Below, piece by piece: positions 1-7,902 of a stretch of DNA of 64,000 bases. Made by a program: the position numbers and the translations under genes. Source of the stretch: Pediococcus acidilactici DSM 20284 (lineage in GTDB: Bacteria; Bacillota; Bacilli; Lactobacillales; Lactobacillaceae). The first letter of the stretch is position 1; each line of letters begins with the position of its first letter. Below the pieces are notes generated by a model. The model made no database searches. It was given only the letters and a program-made list of their open reading frames with translations, and was not told the DNA's origin. The stretch is from contig NZ_GL397067.1 of NCBI RefSeq assembly GCF_000146325.1, forward strand, positions 1,758,860 to 1,822,859, in the 5' to 3' direction.

Positions 1-1130
1 CGCGCTTCATCCTTGAACAAGGTCCGAAGTGGTTCGATTAGTTCAAAGTGCATGTCTTCTGGCAATCCACCCACGTTATGATGGGATTTGATTGTTTGCG
101 CAGTATCCGTTCCACTTTCGATTACGTCAGTGTAAAGGGTACCTTGAGCCAAGAAATCAATCCCCTTAAGTTTTTGAGCTTCGTCATTGAAGACTTCGAT
201 AAATTCGTTACCGATGATCTTCCGTTTTTGTTCAGGATCAGTAACTCCGGCTAACTTGCTCAAGAAGCGGTCTTGTGCGTCAACCTTGATAATGTTCAAG
301 CCGAATTTGCCTTCTAGGCTATCCATAACTTGCTTTGCTTCACCTTTACGTAACAAACCATGATCCACAAAGATACATACTAGTTGATCACCAATTGCTT
401 TGTTCAGCAATACGCCGACAACGCTTGAGTCGACCCCACCAGAAAGTCCTAAGAGTACTTTACGGTCGCCAACTTCTTCGCGAATCTTTTCCACTTGCAT
501 GTCAATGAAGTCGTTCATTGACCAATTTGCTTGAGCTTGACAAACATCAAAGGCAAAGTGCCGTAAAATATCGTTACCATATTGCGTATTCCGCACTTCC
601 GCGTGGAATTGAACGCCGTAAAATTTCCGGTCGTCATCCGCCATGGAAGCGATTGGGCAATTTGCGCTAGTAGCTACCGTCTTAAAACCGGCTGGAACTT
701 CACGAACCAAGTCACCGTGGCTCATCCAAACCGTTTGAGTAGCTGGCAAGCCTTTAAACAATGCCGCCTGGTCATCAGTTACGTTAATGTCTGCGTGGCC
801 GTATTCCCGGTTATCCGCAGATTCAACCCGACCGCCCAAATTGTAGGCCATCAATTGCATTCCGTAACAAATCCCCAAAATTGGAATTCCTAATTGATAA
901 ATTTCAGGATCAACTCGAAAAGCATCGTCATCATAAACACTGTTCGGTCCCCCGGAGAAAATAATTCCCTTAGGATTAATCTGCTTAATTTCTTCCGCAG
1001 TGATTTTATGAGAAAGAAGCTCTGAGTAAACCCCAAATTCACGGATTCTGCGCGTAATCAATTGGTTGTATTGACTACCAAAATCCAAAACAATGATTTT
1101 ATCAAAATTTGATAAATCTGTGTTCGCCAA
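1..1130 (-). CDS. guaA: GMP synthase (glutamine-hydrolysing), 3' end cut by window edge
   Basis: Converts XMP to GMP with glutamine as nitrogen donor, the last step of guanine nucleotide synthesis. Reading from the start, the class I amidotransferase domain shows GICYG (nucleophile Cys) and GVQFHAE (catalytic His), followed by the ATP pyrophosphatase P-loop GLSGGVDSS; the C-terminal dimerisation domain lies beyond base 1. The start is a TTG (LANTDLSNF...) at 1130, preceded by AGGTGAAGG; the two upstream ATGs run straight into stops, so TTG is the only sensible start. No purine riboswitch fits in the roughly 70-base gap to the neighbouring ATPase gene. The product is certain; only the exact start is inferred. 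Confidence 0.95.
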   Translation of the reverse strand, partial: MANTDLSNFDKIIVLDFGSQYNQLITRRIREFGVYSELLSHKITAEEIKQINPKGIIFSGGPNSVYDDDAFRVDPEIYQLGIPILGICYGMQLMAYNLGGRVESADNREYGHADINVTDDQAALFKGLPATQTVWMSHGDLVREVPAGFKTVATSANCPIASMADDDRKFYGVQFHAEVRNTQYGNDILRHFAFDVCQAQANWSMNDFIDMQVEKIREEVGDRKVLLGLSGGVDSSVVGVLLNKAIGDQLVCIFVDHGLLRKGEAKQVMDSLEGKFGLNIIKVDAQDRFLSKLAGVTDPEQKRKIIGNEFIEVFNDEAQKLKGIDFLAQGTLYTDVIESGTDTAQTIKSHHNVGGLPEDMHFELIEPLRTLFKDEA

Positions 1131-1202
1131 GTCCTTCACCTCATCTTTTCATTCTTATCCTCTATCATACAGGAAAATTGTGAAAAACCATAGCCCTATC
1201 AC

Positions 1203-3119
1203 TTAGATAGTTTTACTGGAAGGGCTCTCACCGCCAGTTTTTGTGGAAAAATTTTCCCAGGCGGGACGTTTTAGTTTCAGTAATCGCATGGCGTTAAAAA
1301 TCACCACCAGGATACTAACTTCGTGGAAAAACATCCCGCTTGCCATATTTACCCAGCCTAAACTAACTCCTAACATCAGCAGCGCCACCGTACCAACCGC
1401 AATTCCCACGTTTTCCATCATGTTACGCAGCGTTGCTTGAGCAATTTGCCGCGCAAAAACGACGTTCTTAAAATCAGGATTAATCAGCACCACGTCCGAA
1501 GTTTCAATCGCGACGTCGGTGCCGCTCCCCATCGCGATTCCAACCGCTGCTTGGGCGATTGCGGGACTATCGTTAATTCCATCGCCAACGAATAGCACTG
1601 GTTGACCGCTTGCTTGGAGTTCCTTCAAAAACTGGGCCTTTTCGTTAGGCAACTGACCTGCTTTAACCTGGGTGATTCCCACGGTATGCGCAACGGACTG
1701 GGCAACCTTTAGTTGATCACCGGTCACCATCCACTGGTTCGTCACTCCGGTTTGGCGAAGTTGTTTAAGTGCGCTAGCTACGCCGGGTCGGACTTGGTCG
1801 GATAAGCCCATTGTCAACACTAAAGCACCGTCTACGATCATTAAAATTACCGATTGCCCATTTTCCCGCAGTTTTTGTAAATCAGCAGTCTGTTTATTAG
1901 AAAGTTTTTGGGCACTTGGTTCTAAAATCCGCGGGCTTCCCAATTTCACTTGGTGACCATGCCAAGTGGCGGTAACCCCGATTCCTTTAACGGTGGTGAT
2001 TGCGATATCATGGTTTTGCACAGGCTGACCCGTTCGTTGTTCATAAAATTCCACAACGGCCACTGCCAAAGGGTGGTTAGTTTGCTTTTCTAATTGGGCC
2101 GCCACTGCTAGCCAATCTTGTTGTGAATACTGATAGAAGCTCTGGACGGTCGGTTTACCAGTGGTAATCGTCCCGGTTTTATCCATGAGGATGGTACGCA
2201 CCTTGGCCAGTTGATCAATGACCTGACCGCCCTTAATCAAGATGCCGCTTTGCGCTCCCCGGCCAATTCCCGCGACGTTGGATACCGGTGTCCCAATTAC
2301 TAACGCTCCCGGACACGCCAGCACCAAAATTGTAATCGCCAACCGGAAGTCTTGCGTAACTAACTGTGTTAAGAGCGCTAACACTAAAACCAGTGGCGTG
2401 TAGTACCGGGCAAACTGATCAATAAAACGGCTTACCGGCGCCTGATTGTCTTGAGCTTCCTCCACGAGCTCAATTATTTTGCCAAACGTGGTTTCTTCCC
2501 CAACTTTTTGGGCTTCAACCACCATTTGTCCGTTTTCCACAATTGTACCTGTGTATACTTGATCCGTGGGCGTTTTATTAACCACCCGCGCTTCACCAGT
2601 AATGGCCGCTTCGTCGACGGCAGCCGTCCCGGTAACCACCCGCCCGTCAACTGGAACTTGGTCACCAATCCGCACTAATAACTGGTCGCCTACCTCAACA
2701 TCGTCAATTGCTACCGTGCGGGTTTGTCCTTCGCTCACTAAGAGTGCTTGTGTCGGCTGCATTTCCGTTAGGTTAGCTAACGCCCGGTGAGTCTGCTTTA
2801 AAGTACGGCGCTCTAAGTAATTACCTAGACCAAATAAAAAAGTGACCATCGCCGCTTCTTCTAGTTCCCCAATGATTAAAGCTCCTAGCACGGCAATGCT
2901 TACTAACAATTCAATGCTGGCCATCCGGGCACGTAACGCGCCGATTGCTTTCAACAGGATCGGCATCCCCGCTACCAACGTTGCTATGCCATACGCCATC
3001 CCAGCTGCTTCTGGGAAACTTCCACTATGATGCAGCAGCCATCCCACGGCGGTTAATAGCGCAGCCACCCCGAGCAGAGGGTTAGCAAACCTTGTGAACC
3101 AGCGTTGCATTTTAATCAT
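1203..3119 (-). CDS. P1B-type heavy-metal transporting ATPase with CPG motif, no N-terminal metal-binding domain
   Basis: Membrane pump that couples ATP hydrolysis to transition-metal transport. Seen: actuator TGEA, phosphorylation site DKTGT (D313), HP locus NHPLAV, hinge GDGINDSP. The transmembrane metal motif is CPG (C269-P270-G271), not the CPC of copper or SPC of Co/Fe pumps, so the metal cannot be assigned from it. There is no N-terminal HMA domain; a separate HMA protein is encoded two genes upstream in the same operon. Start: the second ATG in ATGAAGATG (3119) has AGAGGA at proper spacing and overlaps the end of the Dps-like gene, suggesting translational coupling; 3125 and 3110 are alternatives. 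The family is certain; copper specificity is only a guess from the HMA partner. Confidence 0.9.
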   Translation of the reverse strand: MIKMQRWFTRFANPLLGVAALLTAVGWLLHHSGSFPEAAGMAYGIATLVAGMPILLKAIGALRARMASIELLVSIAVLGALIIGELEEAAMVTFLFGLGNYLERRTLKQTHRALANLTEMQPTQALLVSEGQTRTVAIDDVEVGDQLLVRIGDQVPVDGRVVTGTAAVDEAAITGEARVVNKTPTDQVYTGTIVENGQMVVEAQKVGEETTFGKIIELVEEAQDNQAPVSRFIDQFARYYTPLVLVLALLTQLVTQDFRLAITILVLACPGALVIGTPVSNVAGIGRGAQSGILIKGGQVIDQLAKVRTILMDKTGTITTGKPTVQSFYQYSQQDWLAVAAQLEKQTNHPLAVAVVEFYEQRTGQPVQNHDIAITTVKGIGVTATWHGHQVKLGSPRILEPSAQKLSNKQTADLQKLRENGQSVILMIVDGALVLTMGLSDQVRPGVASALKQLRQTGVTNQWMVTGDQLKVAQSVAHTVGITQVKAGQLPNEKAQFLKELQASGQPVLFVGDGINDSPAIAQAAVGIAMGSGTDVAIETSDVVLINPDFKNVVFARQIAQATLRNMMENVGIAVGTVALLMLGVSLGWVNMASGMFFHEVSILVVIFNAMRLLKLKRPAWENFSTKTGGESPSSKTI

Positions 3120-3657
3120 CTTCATCGTCCTCTTCCAAACCTTCGCGCGGTTCTTTTCCCAAACGAGCCTGTAATTTTTGTGAAGCCCGGTCAAATTGTC
3201 CGTTAAGCTCAATTAAGTAGTTCGCTAAGGGAAACTTACTTTCTTGGTTAGCCAGCGCAACGGCGCGTTGAATAAACATCAAACTAGTTTGGCAATCTGC
3301 TACTAACCCCGCCAATATAGCTTCCGTCGAGTAATACTTAATCCGCGGATCTTCAGTAAGCATACTGTATTCGCTAAATTCTGCGGTGACGGAAGCGGGC
3401 TTTTCCCCTACCGCACGAAGCTGGTCGCCTAATTGCACGATATCATGGTTTAACGTTGCCTGTAACTGTAGCAAATATTCCCGGTCGGCAAAGTAGCTTG
3501 GCCCCTTAACGTACCAAGCAGCTTGCACCAATTTATTGGTCAACACGCGTAAATTTGCCAAAACATGGTCCGCCATCGCCCCCGCGGTTGGTTGGTGGTG
3601 GTCGATTTCAGCTTGCTTTTGCTCTGCTAAATAACGTTCCTCAATTGATTTTGCCAT
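3112..3657 (-). CDS. Dps/ferritin-like protein with degenerate ferroxidase site
   Basis: 181 residues. The segment WYVKGP (48-53), followed by F, a spaced acidic helix and RAVG, matches the Dps pattern (HWxVKGP..F...LG), so a four-helix ferritin-like fold is likely. The His that precedes W in iron-storing Dps proteins is Ala here (QAAWYV), and the second-helix His/Asp ligands are not evident. The C-terminus is strongly acidic (EEDDEDD). It sits between the HMA chaperone (TAATG stop/start overlap) and the metal ATPase (overlapping end), so it belongs to the metal operon. It may bind metal or act as a structural partner instead of oxidising iron. The fold is a family inference; the function is unknown. 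Confidence 0.75.
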   Translation of the reverse strand: MAKSIEERYLAEQKQAEIDHHQPTAGAMADHVLANLRVLTNKLVQAAWYVKGPSYFADREYLLQLQATLNHDIVQLGDQLRAVGEKPASVTAEFSEYSMLTEDPRIKYYSTEAILAGLVADCQTSLMFIQRAVALANQESKFPLANYLIELNGQFDRASQKLQARLGKEPREGLEEDDEDD

Positions 3658-3887
3658 TACTCAATAACCTCCTTGGTTTTCACGCTTTTTACCTGATATC
3701 CTAGTTCTTCAACGGTCCGTTTTAAATCCGCACTATCTAACCGATCATCAACGAGCGCCTTAACTTTGCTAGCGTTAAAAAGTACTTTAACGTTTTGGAC
3801 CCCCGCCAATTTAGTGAGGGCGCCTTGAATTTTCGTCATGCAACTTGGGCAAGTTAACGTATCTAATTGCAGAATAACCTTAGTCAT
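3657..3887 (-). CDS. HMA-domain metallochaperone, CopZ-like
   Basis: 76 residues forming one heavy-metal-associated domain with the metal-binding loop TCPSC (C13, C16) after the first beta strand. Such proteins hand Cu(I) or another soft metal to a P1B ATPase. It is the first gene of the operon HMA - Dps-like - ATPase; its TAA overlaps the next ATG (TAATG). The ribosome binding site is AAGGAGG just before the ATG. The promoter lies in the 120-base divergent region shared with the FLP gene (see the palindrome at 3946-3959). The ATPase itself lacks an HMA domain, so this protein probably supplies that function in trans. Confidence 0.88.
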   Translation of the reverse strand: MTKVILQLDTLTCPSCMTKIQGALTKLAGVQNVKVLFNASKVKALVDDRLDSADLKRTVEELGYQVKSVKTKEVIE

Positions 3888-3945
3888 TTTATATTTCCTC
3901 CTTGCTTTGATATATTAAGCATAGAAGTACCCGACCTTTTTGAAA

Positions 3946-3959
3946 TTGACCTTGGTCAA
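3946..3959. promoter_or_regulatory. FNR/FLP-type operator palindrome between divergent operon and flp
   Basis: TTGACCTTGGTCAA is a perfect 6-2-6 inverted repeat and resembles the Crp/Fnr-family site TTGAT-N4-ATCAA. For the leftward operon a -10-like TATGCT lies at 3923-3918 (minus strand); if transcription starts near 3911, the palindrome centre is at -41.5, the standard class II activator position for this family. The FLP gene begins 50 bases to the right, so autoregulation is also possible. The palindrome is seen; the binding protein is inferred from the neighbour. Confidence 0.7.
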
Positions 3960-4009
3960 GTTTTGACAAAAAAATTTGCACTTCACTAATGAAACAAAGG
4001 AGAAACATA

Positions 4010-4687
4010 ATGGCCACCCTCGTTAATGCGCACCATTGCGTGCCCTTAGTACCGATTTTTAAAAACTTAACCCCCGCTCAAAGCCAGCAAATTGAGGCAA
4101 TCGTTCGCCATCGTCACGTCCCGGCCCAACAAATTCTTTATCAAGCCGGGGACGCTGTTGACGCCTTGACCATCGTTGCCAAGGGACAAGTTAAGGTGGT
4201 TCGACTCGCAGAAAACGGTAAGGAACATCTGCTTTACCTGCTCCAAAGCGGTGACATCAACGGGGAAGCAGCCCTTTTCAACCAACTTGAGCACCATTCC
4301 ACGGCGACAACTTTAACCCCGACCACCGTGTGCACGATTGCGCGGGCGGATTTTCAACAGCTTCTAACCCGCAATCCTCAAATTGCCGTGAACGTGATGA
4401 ACACCCTGGGCAACCGGATATTGTCGCTCGAAGCTCAAGCCACCAAGACTAATACAGAATCGGTTGCTGAACGACTTGCCGATTACCTCGTCGAAACTTC
4501 TGCTAGTTTGCAAGCCAATCCTTTCACCCTGCCGCTCAAAAATAAGGACTTAGCCACCTTGTTAGGAACCACGCCGGAAACCATTAGCCGTTATCTAAAA
4601 CGTTGGGAAAGCCACCATTTGGTTAAAAAGCTTCCTGGACACCAGTTACAAATTCTTGATGCCGCCGGCTTAACGCTAATTGAATAA
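4010..4687 (+). CDS. flp: Crp/Fnr-family regulator, FLP type
   Basis: 225 residues: N-terminal cyclic-nucleotide-binding-like beta barrel and C-terminal winged helix (KDLATLLGTTPETISRYLKRW as the HTH core). It has only two cysteines, C10 near the N-terminus and C108 in the effector domain; FLP proteins of Lactobacillus use such a pair as a reversible disulfide, so redox or metal sensing is plausible. There is no iron-sulfur cysteine cluster as in E. coli FNR. Start: the ATG at 4010 follows AAAGGAG; an earlier in-frame ATG at 3989 would place that sequence inside the gene. It is divergent from the HMA/Dps/ATPase operon and probably controls it through the palindrome between them. Confidence 0.88.
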   Translation: MATLVNAHHCVPLVPIFKNLTPAQSQQIEAIVRHRHVPAQQILYQAGDAVDALTIVAKGQVKVVRLAENGKEHLLYLLQSGDINGEAALFNQLEHHSTATTLTPTTVCTIARADFQQLLTRNPQIAVNVMNTLGNRILSLEAQATKTNTESVAERLADYLVETSASLQANPFTLPLKNKDLATLLGTTPETISRYLKRWESHHLVKKLPGHQLQILDAAGLTLIE

Positions 4688-4760
4688 GTTATTTTTAGTT
4701 ATCCAATCACCAATTCATCAAACTAGCGCTTAAAAGATGACGTTTTTAATTAAAATAAAA

Positions 4761-4802
4761 AAGGACCATTTCAGAATCTAAAATTCCTGAAACGGTCCTT
4801 TA
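4761..4802. terminator. Bidirectional intrinsic terminator between flp and tcyP
   Basis: AAAGGACC-A-TTTCAG pairs with CTGAAA-C-GGTCCTTT around an AT-rich loop, with A-rich and T-rich flanks on both sides. It serves the convergent flp and tcyP genes. Confidence 0.85.
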
Positions 4803-4837
4803 ATTTAAAACACCAAAAACTAATTCATCTCACTCAA

Positions 4838-6223
4838 TTAAGCTTGTTCAATTTTTTCTTTCCCGTTAAAAACATCTTCATTGAACATGTCACTTCGTTT
4901 GGCAGTCACCAATCCGGCTAGGATACTATCGTTAACGTTCACTAACGTCCGACCCATATCGATAATCGGATCAATTGCCAAAACAATTCCCATGATGCCA
5001 ACCGGTAAATTCAACGTTCCTAAGACAATTAGGGCGGCAAAGGTCGCGCCGCCACCTGAGCCAGCCACCCCAAAGGATGAAATGGTGACGATAATAATCA
5101 ACGTTAAAATAAATTTAACCGATACGATGTTGATTCCCACTACCGGAGCCGTGATCGACGCAATCATGGCTGGGTAAATTCCTGCACATCCGTTTTGTCC
5201 AATACTGAGCCCTAAACTAGCAGAAAAATCTGCGATGGCCTTATTAATCCCCAGTTGCTTAGTTTGTACTTCGACGTTCATTGGCAACGTTCCCGCGCTG
5301 TTACGCGAAGTAAACGCAAAGATCAGAGTTGGCCACACTTTTTTGTAGTACTCAATCGGGTTGGTATGCGTTAATAATAAAATAACGGTATGGACTACCA
5401 ACACCAACAACAATGCCACGTAGACCGCCACAATAAAGTACGCTAAACTTACGATGGTTTTAATACTATTCACCGCAATTGTCTTTGCCATCAAAGAAAA
5501 GATTCCGTACGGAGTTAAATTGATGACGAGACGAACCATTCTGGATATTAATTTATCTAGAATATCGGTGCCCCGTTCGAAGGCAAGTGCGTCGTTGGGA
5601 TAGTGTTCTTTTAACCATATATACGCTAACCCAACAATTAGTGAAAAAATCACTACCGCAATCGTGCTGGTTGCCCGCGTTCCGGCAAGGTCTTCAAAAA
5701 TGTTTTGTGGTAAGAAACTTACAATTTTTTGCGGAACCGTTAATTCTGATAATGCGTGTTGGTGTTGTTGTAAAAAGGCCAGATTGTCTTTAGAGGCGGT
5801 CCCCTTTACAAACGACGCTCCTTGCAAGTTAAAAGCGATCACGGTAATTACCCCAATAAATGCCGCAATTGCCGTAGTTGTTAATAACACCGTTAGCACG
5901 TTTCTCGCGATCTTCCCCAGATTCTTAGTGTCTCCTAGCTTGGTGAACGCGCTGATTAACGATATTACGATTAGTGGAATTACCAGCATTTGTAATAACG
6001 AAATGTAGCCATTCCCCACAATTCCAATCCAATCAACTGCTGTAGCAACAACTTTACTTGTTGATCCAAAAATTGCTTGGGTGATTGCTCCAAAACTTAA
6101 TCCTAAAACCAAGCCAATCAAAACTAACTTATTGAAGCTTACGTTCTTTCGTTGTAATAAAGCTAAAACAAGCAGGATCACGCCAGCAATCCCCACGGTT
6201 GCCCAAATCATCAAATCATTCAT
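4838..6223 (-). CDS. tcyP: L-cystine:cation symporter of the DAACS family
   Basis: 461-residue membrane protein with eight or more hydrophobic segments. The second half carries FTSRNSAGTLPMN, SIGQNGCAGIYPA and GSGGGATFAALI, the substrate/cation loops typical of the TcyP/YdjN cystine branch, not of glutamate or C4-dicarboxylate carriers. It imports cystine as a sulfur source. The leader to its right contains a Cys-codon peptide and a terminator (6518-6550 and 6358-6394), which independently fits cystine as substrate. The start ATG at 6223 has GAGGGA upstream at somewhat wide spacing. Specificity is a family inference supported by the leader. Confidence 0.88.
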   Translation of the reverse strand: MNDLMIWATVGIAGVILLVLALLQRKNVSFNKLVLIGLVLGLSFGAITQAIFGSTSKVVATAVDWIGIVGNGYISLLQMLVIPLIVISLISAFTKLGDTKNLGKIARNVLTVLLTTTAIAAFIGVITVIAFNLQGASFVKGTASKDNLAFLQQHQHALSELTVPQKIVSFLPQNIFEDLAGTRATSTIAVVIFSLIVGLAYIWLKEHYPNDALAFERGTDILDKLISRMVRLVINLTPYGIFSLMAKTIAVNSIKTIVSLAYFIVAVYVALLLVLVVHTVILLLTHTNPIEYYKKVWPTLIFAFTSRNSAGTLPMNVEVQTKQLGINKAIADFSASLGLSIGQNGCAGIYPAMIASITAPVVGINIVSVKFILTLIIIVTISSFGVAGSGGGATFAALIVLGTLNLPVGIMGIVLAIDPIIDMGRTLVNVNDSILAGLVTAKRSDMFNEDVFNGKEKIEQA

Positions 6224-6282
6224 AAATCTTCATTCCCTCTTATTAATTATGGTATTACATGCATTTTTATCACTAACCATCA

Positions 6283-6342
6283 TTAACAAGATTGACCACC
6301 ACGATGTTTACCTAGTAGTTTAACTAATCTTTCATTCACCAT
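6283..6342 (-). CDS. Possible 19-residue small ORF between attenuator and tcyP
   Basis: ATG with AGGA nine bases upstream, then 19 codons (MVNERLVKLLGKHRGGQSC) ending in a Cys codon directly before TAA. It lies after the terminator hairpin and 59 bases before tcyP. It could be a second regulatory uORF or chance; nothing beyond the ribosome binding site supports translation. Confidence 0.3.
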   Translation of the reverse strand: MVNERLVKLLGKHRGGQSC

Positions 6343-6357
6343 AATTTTTCTTCCTAA

Positions 6358-6394
6358 CTAAAAAGAGTTGGGATCTATTCAAATAGACCCCAAC
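6358..6394 (-). terminator. Intrinsic terminator in the tcyP leader (proposed attenuator)
   Basis: On the minus strand GTTGGGGTCTATT and AATAGATCCCAAC form a 13-pair stem (one G-U) followed by CTCTTTTTAG. No gene needs a terminator here: coaA has its own at 6787-6825, and the only downstream gene is tcyP. This makes it a candidate attenuator. The reverse orientation also has a short T run. Confidence 0.8.
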
Positions 6395-6414
6395 CCCTTT
6401 TGCACGTCAAAAAA

Positions 6415-6442
6415 ATTATATAGAAGGTGTGTTGATGATCAA
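6415..6442 (-). promoter_or_regulatory. Possible sigma-A promoter inside the tcyP leader
   Basis: TTGATC (6442-6437), 16 bases, TATAAT (6420-6415) on the minus strand. A transcript from here would start just before the terminator hairpin and lack the Cys leader peptide. It overlaps the segment proposed to act in attenuation, so the match may be partly coincidental. Confidence 0.45.
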
Positions 6443-6517
6443 TATGAATTGCCCTTAAGATCCAAATAAGCTGGTTCGCTAACAAATAAGGGAATCCATA
6501 ATTTGATCACTTATTCA

Positions 6518-6550
6518 TTAGACTGATATCAAACAACAACACATCTTCAT
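6518..6550 (-). CDS. Leader peptide with three consecutive Cys codons (MKMCCCLISV)
   Basis: A 10-codon ORF with a strong ribosome binding site GAGGAG nine bases before ATG, three TGT codons at positions 4-6 and a TAA immediately followed by TGA. It lies 124 bases upstream of a terminator hairpin on the same strand and about 300 bases before the cystine transporter gene. The base run TGTGTTG over codons 3-5 is complementary to CAACACA at 6434-6428, which in turn neighbours a segment able to pair with the terminator's 5' arm. This is the layout of ribosome-stalling amino-acid attenuators. It is too short for ordinary ORF calling; its function is inferred from layout. Confidence 0.7.
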   Translation of the reverse strand: MKMCCCLISV

Positions 6551-6786
6551 AATAGTTAACTCCTCGTGGTATTTTTAGTAAGTGTATCACCATCATTCCA
6601 AAAAGAAAAGCATTTAGTACTGCCTTATTTACTATCCGTACTTGATTAGCTTTCCCATTTGCTAACATAAGCCTTTATCCATTGGTCGTATTAAGGCATT
6701 AGCAACTAAGCTAATCAGCCTTTCCTAGTCCAAGCCATCCTCTTGTTCTTCCGGACTTTTAGACAACTCAATTTATGCGCCTTAAC
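6551..6786. other. Non-coding stretch upstream of the Cys leader
   Basis: No credible ORF on either strand. It should contain the promoter of the leader transcript (minus strand); only weak -10-like GATACA/TACACT sequences near 6580 are visible. No T-box (no AGGGTGG-type core) or other recognised riboswitch was found. Confidence 0.4.
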
Positions 6787-6825
6787 TAAAAATCGACCAG
6801 TATGCCAAATTCAGGCACACTGATC
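6787..6825 (-). terminator. Terminator of the alsS-aldC-coaA unit
   Basis: On the minus strand GATCAGTGTGCC pairs with GGCATACTGGTC (12 pairs with two G-U) around a 7-base loop, followed by GATTTTTAG. It lies about 125 bases beyond the coaA stop. Confidence 0.8.
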
Positions 6826-6949
6826 AATTGGGGTTAAGCAAAACTAACTTTTTAGCACACGTTTGAGCTCTATTAAAGCCAATCGCAACAAGTTAGCCTC
6901 CTAATTTTTTAAAACGAATTTTTCCTTCGTTTCTTACGTAGAACGGCGC

Positions 6950-7867
6950 CTACACGCGCACTAAGATGTTGTCCATCACGTGCCCCTCCGTTTTGTGTAG
7001 AATCATATCGGCTCTAAAACGGGTTGGCAAAATGTATTCTTTTAAATTTTTCAAATCGATATCGCGCCAAATTTTTTTAGCGTAGGCAAAGGCTTCTTCC
7101 CGTGGCATCTGGGCGTACTGGTAGTAATAATTGCTCGGATCGTGGAATGCCGTATCCAATAACACGCCGAACCGTTCCAGGAACCATTTTTCAATCAAGT
7201 CCGCTTCCGCATCCACGTAAATCGACCAATCGAAAAAGTCGCTAACGTAAATCGTTTCGTTAGCCGGTAATTGGAGTACGTTAATGCCTTCCACAATTAA
7301 AATATCTGGCTGATCAATTACGTCATATTCATCCTTGATGACGTCATAAACTTGGTGTGAATACTTCGGCACCTTGATCTGTTTTTGGCCCGTTTTCACC
7401 GCGTTTAAAAAGTGGATTAATTCCTTCATGTTGTAACTTTCAGGAAATCCCTTCCGACTCATTAAATGACGCCGCTTTAATTCAGCATTAGGGTATAAAA
7501 AGCCATCCGTAGTAATCAACTGGGTCTTTAAATCGCTAAACCAGTTGCTTAACAACACTTGCAATAGGCGCGCAGTGGTGCTTTTACCTACCGCTACGCT
7601 TCCCGAAATTCCTACAATAAACGGCGTTTTTTTAACTGGAATCTGTAAAAAGTCCAGTTTATCGCGGTTCCATTTTTCAAAATCAGCGTACTTCTTCTGC
7701 AGTAACCGTACCAGTGGAACGTAAACGTCCTGGACGTCCTCTAAGGAAATCCGGTCGTTAAGCGCCTTAATGTCGGCTAATTGCTGCTGAGTCAGCGGTA
7801 ATTCTGCCCGATTTGATAAATTTTGCCACGCGGTGCGGTCAAACGTGAAATATCCTTGTGCCTGCAT
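6950..7867 (-). CDS. coaA: Type I pantothenate kinase
   Basis: Phosphorylates pantothenate, the committed step of coenzyme A synthesis in the cytosol. The 305-residue length fits the family. Walker A is GSVAVGKST (89-97) in a PRK/URK-type P-loop domain; downstream come TTDGFLYPN and the [10 protein letters not shown] strand characteristic of bacterial CoaA. The start ATG at 7867 has GAGGA upstream. The gene begins 35 bases after aldC and probably ends the alsS-aldC-coaA transcript. Confidence 0.95.
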   Translation of the reverse strand: MQAQGYFTFDRTAWQNLSNRAELPLTQQQLADIKALNDRISLEDVQDVYVPLVRLLQKKYADFEKWNRDKLDFLQIPVKKTPFIVGISGSVAVGKSTTARLLQVLLSNWFSDLKTQLITTDGFLYPNAELKRRHLMSRKGFPESYNMKELIHFLNAVKTGQKQIKVPKYSHQVYDVIKDEYDVIDQPDILIVEGINVLQLPANETIYVSDFFDWSIYVDAEADLIEKWFLERFGVLLDTAFHDPSNYYYQYAQMPREEAFAYAKKIWRDIDLKNLKEYILPTRFRADMILHKTEGHVMDNILVRV

Positions 7868-7902
7868 GATTACTAAATCCTCGTCTTCGATTAATTCCTT
7901 AA

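Noticed and set aside
582-893. Plus-strand ORFs inside guaA and the other long genes
   Set aside because: They lie antisense to clearly identified genes and have no ribosome binding site or family resemblance.
1131-1202. Guanine riboswitch before guaA
   Set aside because: Only about 70 bases separate guaA from the ATPase gene stop, too few for the aptamer and expression platform, and no conserved core is visible.
6224-6949. T-box (tRNA-Cys) riboswitch before tcyP
   Set aside because: No AGGGTGG-type T-box core. The Cys-codon peptide with the terminator explains the region better.
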